A DNA stretch of 64,000 nt from assembly GCF_029784165.1 (NCBI RefSeq), contig NC_073696.1, positions 20,355,530 through 20,419,529 on the forward strand. The letters run 5' to 3'. Positions 58,241-64,000 of this stretch are shown piece after piece. The position numbers and the translations under genes are program-made. The stretch is from Wyeomyia smithii. Its lineage: Eukaryota > Arthropoda > Insecta > Diptera > Culicidae. The stretch's first letter is position 1. Every line of letters begins with the position of its first letter. Below the pieces are notes generated by a model. The model worked only from the letters and a program-made list of their open reading frames with translations. It did no database searches and was not told where the DNA came from.

Positions 58241-59284
58241 CCGTCATCCGGGGTGAGATTGTGCCAAAATATATGTTCTCAAGCTTGTAACGCACACATT
58301 TAAGCAAAGAATTCGATCCAAAATACACCAATGCATTCTAGAATGTTTTGTTAACAACTACAACAAATATGGTTAACTTACAATAAACTATAATTTTGCT
58401 AAAAATACATGAACTTTGGCTCAATCTCACCCCTTCTATGGGGTGAGATTGTGCCAAAAACAAAAAGTTGAATTTAATACCTGTTAAATGAACAGTAGTG
58501 TGTCTACGAACAATCCACATGACTAACATGATAAAACAGTAAGTATAGGGACGACCATAAACAACGTGGACTATTAAGGGGCTTTAGGGGGTTGATCAGA
58601 AACTATGTTTCTATGAATTATAAAAAATGTATGGCCGAATCAAATTGATACATAGAGTAATTAGTTATGAGAACGTGGCTTATAGACAGTCTCTATACAC
58701 ATAGTGGCGTCTCCAGGTAGCCTAAAAAGGGAAAACGTTAGGGCATGAAGTTTGAGAAGACTTTTCGTTTCAATTATTATGTGTCATTGACAACTGTATA
58801 TTCCATTGGAGATCTCAAAACCTCTGGAAACGTACCCACAACCCTCCTTCTTCGCTTTAAAAGTCATCTGTTTATATAGAATTGATGTACAAAGTTTTGT
58901 TACATTCCATAAGTAATATCAATCATTGAAAATTTCCATCTAACAATTGAGAACAGTAAGCTTCTCAAGCTTTTAGTCATTATTTCAAAGAATACCATAG
59001 TTAGACAACATACCTTATGCTGTGGGGAAAAAACATACTTTTTGTAAACAATGCACTGCAAATATTTTTTCGTTATTCCACTCACGCACATTTCGTAAAC
59101 ATGGATTTCGTAGAGTGTACCGCACTTTTGTTGATTTCATAGAACATTCGTATTGCAAGTTATCGAATGGAACTGCAACTCACGCATAATTTGTCCAATT
59201 CACGAACGTACTTTCGTATGAACGTGGATAACAACGAGTAATTACTTGAAGGTGTTCTGTTATTTTCGATTTCGTATAAACAGT

Positions 59285-59560
59285 GCTGGTAGCCACATGG
59301 TTACAGGGTCCGCTTTGCCAAGCAGATGGTCGTGAGTTCCACTCCTTTATTTGGTCCGAATCCGTTACTTTCCCACGGTGAGGTTAGAGAACATTTATAC
59401 GCTTCTAGAACAACATCACTTTCGCATCGATAGAACCGCCGCGATACATTTACCCTTCGCTCAGGTTTCGTATTTGAAATAACTTCCGTGAACATTTGTA
59501 CGTCTCCAGGGTTGAGTTGGAATGGAAGGCGCGCGTCGTCGCTCTCTCGCAATCGATAGA
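59285..59560 (+). mobile_element. Possible tRNA-derived SINE
   Basis: GGTAGCCACATGGTTACAGG resembles a degenerate A-box region and GGTCGTGAGTTCCACTCC a degenerate B box, 40 bp apart, as in the heads of tRNA-derived SINEs. The following 200 bp are non-coding. Boundaries and the 3' end are not clear, and the B box departs from consensus, so this is tentative. Confidence 0.4.
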
Positions 59561-59652
59561 ACTAGAATCGCGTTGTGGCAAAACCGGTGATGATCAATCA
59601 AGCTCTCTCTTTCTCTCTTTTATTTTTGATTTCGTATAATGTACACATTATT

Positions 59653-59776
59653 GCGTAAGCTCACTAATTTTTCGTACTATTTACATTATGCGGCGTTCTT
59701 TGTACGAATTATTTGCGTGAGCTTACTAATTTTTCGTACTATTTACATTATGCAGCCTTTTTTGTACGATTGATTG
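59653..59776 (+). repeat. Tandem duplication of a 61-bp segment
   Basis: Two copies of GCGTAAGCTCACTAATTTTT, then CGTACTATTTACATTATGC and TTTGTACGA, with a few substitutions, lie head to tail inside the 58241-60444 element. Confidence 0.75.
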
Positions 59777-60444
59777 CGTTTATTTTTAAAACCTTTCGTT
59801 ACGTATACGAATATAAATCTGTAACAGTTTTGACAGTTCTGACGAAAGTACCTTCATATTTATTACGCATTGGTTTCGTTGCAGAAAACAACAAAAGGTT
59901 TTGTATATAAAACATACGTTTTCGTGTAATAAACTAAAATATATTTTCAGTGTGCAAGTGTTTTGGTTTATACTGATATATTTTTGTCGTAAATGTGAAT
60001 TCCGCACACTGTGCCGTTCAATATAGCTTAGCACAATCTCACCCCAAAAGGGCTCGAAAAGTGTACAGTTTGGAGAAACATTATTTTCTGAGCCGGCACA
60101 GATTCAATGCATAATATTTCCTCAACACATTGGAGACGACATCCTAACGTACCAACTGAGCAGTAAGTTGATGTGATTTCTTGATCGGGTTGGTTTTCCT
60201 GGGACATTTTTGGATAACGTTATTTGCGCATGTTTTTCACCCTGTACTTTGAAACATTCTTGAAGCGAAACAGTTCACTGATATTATCAATGTTCCTTTT
60301 TAAGTTGTGAATAAATATGTCATGTTACATAAAGTATTGAATTTGAGGTATTAGGTTTTGGAAATCGCAAGTAATTTAACATACAAACATTTCCCGTTTT
60401 GGCCCAATCTCACCCCCGTGGCTTAATCTCACCCCGGCAGACGG

Positions 60445-63085
60445 AATTTGAAGTTTATTTTTTTGACATTTTCCGAAATCCCAACTAAATTTTGCATACC
60501 AATAAAATATTCAAAATAAGAATTCGTCAATTATTTTGATTGAACACTTGGAATTTGAAACTTTGCGTTTGGTACTATTTAACTGGTAGAACGTTAAATT
60601 ATTAATGACGATATAAAAAAAAAATTGGTTGATTTATCATCAAAACTTTCCAGCTCGCCTTTCGTGAACCACAAACTCTTAGCAGAAATATTGTTAGAAA
60701 CAGATTGTCAATCATCTTGTGTGACATTCGATTTGCCTTTTAGGATTATTTTTTTAGATTAAACTAGCTTGATAAACTGGCTAGTCAAACGGTTCATTGG
60801 AGTGGTAGTAATTTTCATGTTTTTTTCTCATTTTCCTTGGCTACATTCCAAACCAAACGCTCATAATTCTGTTATCGACACGAACAGTTCGCATTAATTA
60901 TTATTCATTGACCGTGACGATGAATAAAAAGATACCCTATTTGCCTATTTCCAAACACACCGCAGTTTGGTAATAAAAATCGAAACAGCATATCATTTTC
61001 AATTAGGTTTTTTTTTTTCATCAACATTCCCCACTTCGGCAGCCATTGGTTCATTAAGATCGGATCTTCATCTTGGCAGCGAATAAAACCACCAGCCATC
61101 AAACATACCTACCACGAACAAAAAACTCGAAAACAAAATCCTTTTACAAACCGACTGACCGGCCGGCGCACTTTGCGGAAGCCTCATAACTGTACTACTG
61201 GAATAATCATCAAACCCGGGTTGGCCACCGGGTTGCTGAAGTTGCCTCATAAATCGCGACATTCACTTGACTTGATCGGACATCAAAACGTGCCCTCGAC
61301 TCTTTAAGAAAGTCGTTTTGTTGTTGAAGATGATCTAATCTTAAAACCCGCGGCCTGGTAGAGAAGCAAGAGGACAGGAACGGCTTTTCGAAGTGCATCC
61401 TACTGGAATGTTCATCGTTGATTGTAAACTGAGAAGAAACCCGTTGCGGTAGGAGAAGTTGAAGTTGAAGCTAGTAGCCGAGTAGGTTTCTGATTACTCG
61501 TACTTACGTGTCCACTGGAATGACAAATTGGATACACAATCGACGTCGATCGTGAAAGCGGCGGCATGGGAAGGTGCAGCAGCAATGTTGCTACATATTT
61601 ATCGTGAGGCGTAAAGATTTTTTTTCGGGGGGGTTGCAGATAAAATGAGACATCATCGGGCTGTGGTGGTGGTGCTGGGGGCTGTCAGTCGCTGCGGGCG
61701 TATAGAGCGATTCGATCGATCGACCCGTGATTCGAATATAAATCTTCCCGTTTATTAAGCTCGTAAATTTTTTCTTCTAACGAGTCGCAAGCGATGCAGC
61801 AGCCGTGTTATGAAAGTAAATAAAACTGTTTTCAAAACAAAGCGCCTCAAGCGCTTTTCAAACAAATATTTTTGGAGCAGTAAAATCCGTTTGTGTATAT
61901 CTTGCGCTCACGTGTGTACACGTAGATAAATGAAGAGGATTTGCTGGTCTGCTGTTTGTTTGATGCTACCTAATCCCCCCTCTCCCTAAATGCGGAAATG
62001 CGGAAGGTATATGCGCTCTTCACTCGAGTAAATATTTGTCTGAAGTTACATTTTTCTGGCTGGCAGGAACTCAATTAATCATAATCGTGTAAACTACAGT
62101 TGGTTTAGTTTCACTCTGCGCTTAAAACAAAAACATTTCAACGCACGGCACTGGAAGAGATAGAGAGAGAGAGAGCGCCCATTTCCAGCTTGGGAAAGCA
62201 AACCACCAAAGCGAGCGAGAATCACCAACATAACAACAGCACACATTACACTAACCATATGAGCTCATAAAGTCATAATAATCATCGTCATTTGAACGCT
62301 CTCGTTTTGTCTGGTTTTCTATATGGAAATGCATCCGTTCCTCGTGCATCCCCCAGCAGGCCCCTCCTTTCCATTTCATCTCACCCCAACATGCGAGTGA
62401 TTTTCATTCGTTCCACTTAGAATTCCATATCGAATTTTGTTTGAAAAAGTGAAAAAACCGTCCCTGCTTCATTTATAATCCCCCCAGTCCCAGTCCCAGT
62501 CCGGTTTATGCATGCATACGTTTTAAGAGGGCCCTGGATGCCGACACCGCCTCCGGTGACGACAACGACGACGACGACGATTCCGACTGTGGCATTCGCC
62601 ACCATTCACGGGATAGAGAGGTTGCGTTGTTATTGTTACCGGCCAATCGAGTATAAATACCGCCATTCTCGGATTCTATGATGCATGCATACAGTAGCGC
62701 CGCCATGCTACAACACGACATAATGTTGGCTTCCATTCGCTCGTTCGCATATTTTGTTTTTACCATCCTGCTTTTTTCCACCAATTCGATGGCACCTCAT
62801 AAAGAATTTACTTTTTTATGTCTGCAATTTCCGACACTTCGACTGCCAATTTGATGGGTTGATGTTGACAACGACAATCCACCTTCGAGCGGTTTGGTCC
62901 TTTTTCTTCCCTCTGTCCACACTTCTTTGCGTTGATGATTCGTTTACGTCTTCTGGTGGTTCTGATATTGACGTTCGTTGCTGTATCAATCGTTTGTGAA
63001 AAAAAAATTTTTTTCAATGTGTTTCGAGTTTTAAAGTAAATGAATGTCGACCAATTAAATGTTTCACAAAACTTAAAGCTTTTCC
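60445..63085. other. No gene; single-copy-looking DNA with ACG, AG and CCCAGT microsatellites
   Basis: No domain is recognised in any frame. Simple repeats: an AG run (62158-62175), CCCAGT (62485-62502) and ACG (62560-62580). Composition is more balanced than the transposon-rich middle of the window. Distal regulatory DNA or intron is possible but not demonstrated. Confidence 0.4.
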
Positions 63086-63089
63086 TTAA

Positions 63090-63342
63090 GGTGGAAGTGT
63101 GTTGAAGCCATAAATGGCCGACTTCGAGCCACCGCGTGGTCGACTCCGAATTTTCAACAGCATGACACTCGGTTATAGTTAATGCGTAACATGTGAAAAC
63201 ATATCTTCATGTTTGTTATGGTGCTGGAAACATAAGACAATGTTTTCATAAGTAACACATTAACTATTTCCGAGTCTAGTGCCAATGAAAATTCGTAGTC
63301 AACCACATGGTGGCTTCCATGGGGCTTCTACACACTACAACC
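63090..63342. mobile_element. 253-bp palindromic MITE flanked by TTAA
   Basis: The left arm GGTGGAAGTGTGTTGAAGCC pairs with the right arm, which in complement reads GGTTGTAGTGTGTAGAAGCC. Pairing continues through TGGTYGACTMCGAATTTTCA and AGTTAATG. TTAA lies at both outer edges (63086-63089, 63343-63346). TTAA duplication is the hallmark of piggyBac-type insertion, though the GGT start is not the usual CCC. Alternatively TTAA is simply the palindromic end of the arms. Confidence 0.7.
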
Positions 63343-63346
63343 TTAA

Positions 63347-63720
63347 TTTTGAAAAATATTGTGTTTATCTTATTTTTTTTTCGCTGTTGACTGACCCTCA
63401 GTTGGAACTTTAATATGAGATTTAGAACTTTTACTATGAATTTTTATGGTCGTTTATCAGTTTTAGAAATTTGATTGCAATATTTCTATCGTTCTCTATC
63501 GAATTGTTTCTCTATCGAATTGTCGAATCGCGCATTTAAATTATATACCATCGTGCAGGGCTTTTTTGACATTTTTTCCAAGTTTTTTCTACTTAATGTG
63601 ATTGTAATTTCTATTATGATAATGGTTGTTATTTATATTTAACTTGGGCATGCACCAGTCAGGATTTATTTCAGTTGAATTAGTTGAGATTTAAAAAATG
63701 TTCATGTAGCTATTAAAAAG
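63347..63720. other. No feature recognised
   Basis: AT-rich non-coding sequence between the TTAA-flanked MITE and the tRNA-like segment. Confidence 0.35.
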
Positions 63721-63800
63721 TTGCTTGTTGGTTGCTGTTGGTCAAAACACCATGCTGGAGACAGGGAGATTGCGGGTTCAAGTCCCGTCAGGATGCGGTT
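63721..63800 (+). mobile_element. tRNA-like SINE head or tRNA-derived pseudogene
   Basis: A perfect B box GGTTCAAGTCC (63775-63785) is set in a good T-arm (GCGGG, seven-base loop, CCCGT). Upstream sequence (GGTCAAAACACCATGCTGGA) is tRNA-like but does not form a convincing acceptor stem with the bases after the T-arm, and no clear A box is present. It is therefore not a functional tRNA gene; a SINE fragment is the best reading. The open frame through it is the usual translation of such a SINE. Confidence 0.5.
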
Positions 63801-64000
63801 TATTTTTCCAAATCTGTATCATATTTCCGGTTCGCTCATTTTTCGCTTTCCCTACTACACATACTGCCTGCCTAATGAACTGGTTGGGGGACTTTGGACA
63901 ATTTAAAAAATCGACACTTTTTAAACTAAATTATATTTTTTTTCAAAAGTATAATTCTAGGACTTAAAATAAGTCCAACTCTTTGGATTTCTTTGGTGCG

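Larger units (their letters stand above)
58241..60444. mobile_element. 2.2-kb element built from inverted GGGGTGAGATTGTGCC words
   Basis: The left end reads CCGTCATCCGGGGTGAGATT, and the right end in complement CCGTCTGCCGGGGTGAGATT. Further copies stand inside: a palindromic pair at 58419-58454 (GGCTCAATCTCACCCC, six bases, GGGGTGAGATTGTGCC), a reversed copy at 60033-60048, and a tandem reversed pair at the right end (60402-60436). The interior has no transposase but contains a possible SINE (59285-59560) and a duplicated 61-bp segment (59653-59776). No clear target duplication was found. Confidence 0.65.

Noticed and set aside
63721..63800. Functional tRNA gene
   Set aside because: The T-arm is good but there is no acceptor stem, and the A box is not recognisable.

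Overview
The window looks like intergenic or intronic DNA from a TE-rich dipteran genome, most likely a culicine (Aedes-type) mosquito. The reasons are the AT-rich background, the density of nested non-LTR retrotransposons, Helitron-like repeats, tRNA-derived SINEs and small inverted-repeat elements, and the absence of any recognisable host exon. No complete host gene, rRNA, functional tRNA or CRISPR array was found. All recognisable proteins are transposon proteins: RTE-type endonuclease/reverse transcriptase, Jockey-type Gag and reverse transcriptase, and a pogo-type DDE transposase. Every one is truncated or frameshifted except the Jockey-type Gag ORF, whose element is itself internally deleted.

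Layout. 1-1.69 kb: no feature. 1.69-8.4 kb: old tandem-repeat tract (blocks A, B, C) cut by a TA-flanked pogo/Tigger-like inverted-repeat element (2051-3522) and by an RTE-type retrotransposon (5283-7977) with a perfect 14-bp target duplication. 8.4-11.4 kb: glutamine-rich repeat, Helitron fragment, a roughly 180-bp satellite and a hairpin. 11.9-13.5 kb: second RTE copy containing a TA-flanked MITE. 13.5-17.2 kb: element with CCCAAGTAACACAC termini and a recurring GTGACGTTACAACG word. 17.65-19.14 kb: foldback element. 19.8-24.5 kb: TATA/CCAAT promoter-like repeat unit carrying a Jockey-type element inserted at its predicted start site. 24501-25000: 500 Ns.

The stretch 13986-24500 is repeated almost base for base at 25001-35515 (offset 11015), and the inner edges of both copies coincide exactly with the N gap. 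The simplest reading is that two overlapping contigs (or two haplotypes) were placed end to end, so the second copy of everything from 25.0 to 35.5 kb is probably an assembly artefact.

35.5-48 kb: another promoter-unit relative, a small hairpin element, a 1.6-kb inverted-repeat element with GGGGTAAG/CCGCC words, a third RTE fragment split by a foldback element, a CACAGTGG-ended element, and a reversed Helitron containing a SINE. 48.5-50.4 kb: pogo-type transposase pseudogene. 52505-54145: the best-defined element, a non-autonomous Helitron-like unit with A|TC and CTAG|T ends, a CTGT microsatellite and two tandem arrays. 58.2-60.4 kb: a second inverted-repeat element built from GGGGTGAGATTGTGCC words, with a possible SINE inside. 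60.4-64 kb: mostly single-copy-looking DNA with a TTAA-flanked palindromic MITE and a tRNA-like SINE at the right edge.

All calls come from reading the sequence by eye; family names below the superfamily level were not checked against a repeat library.
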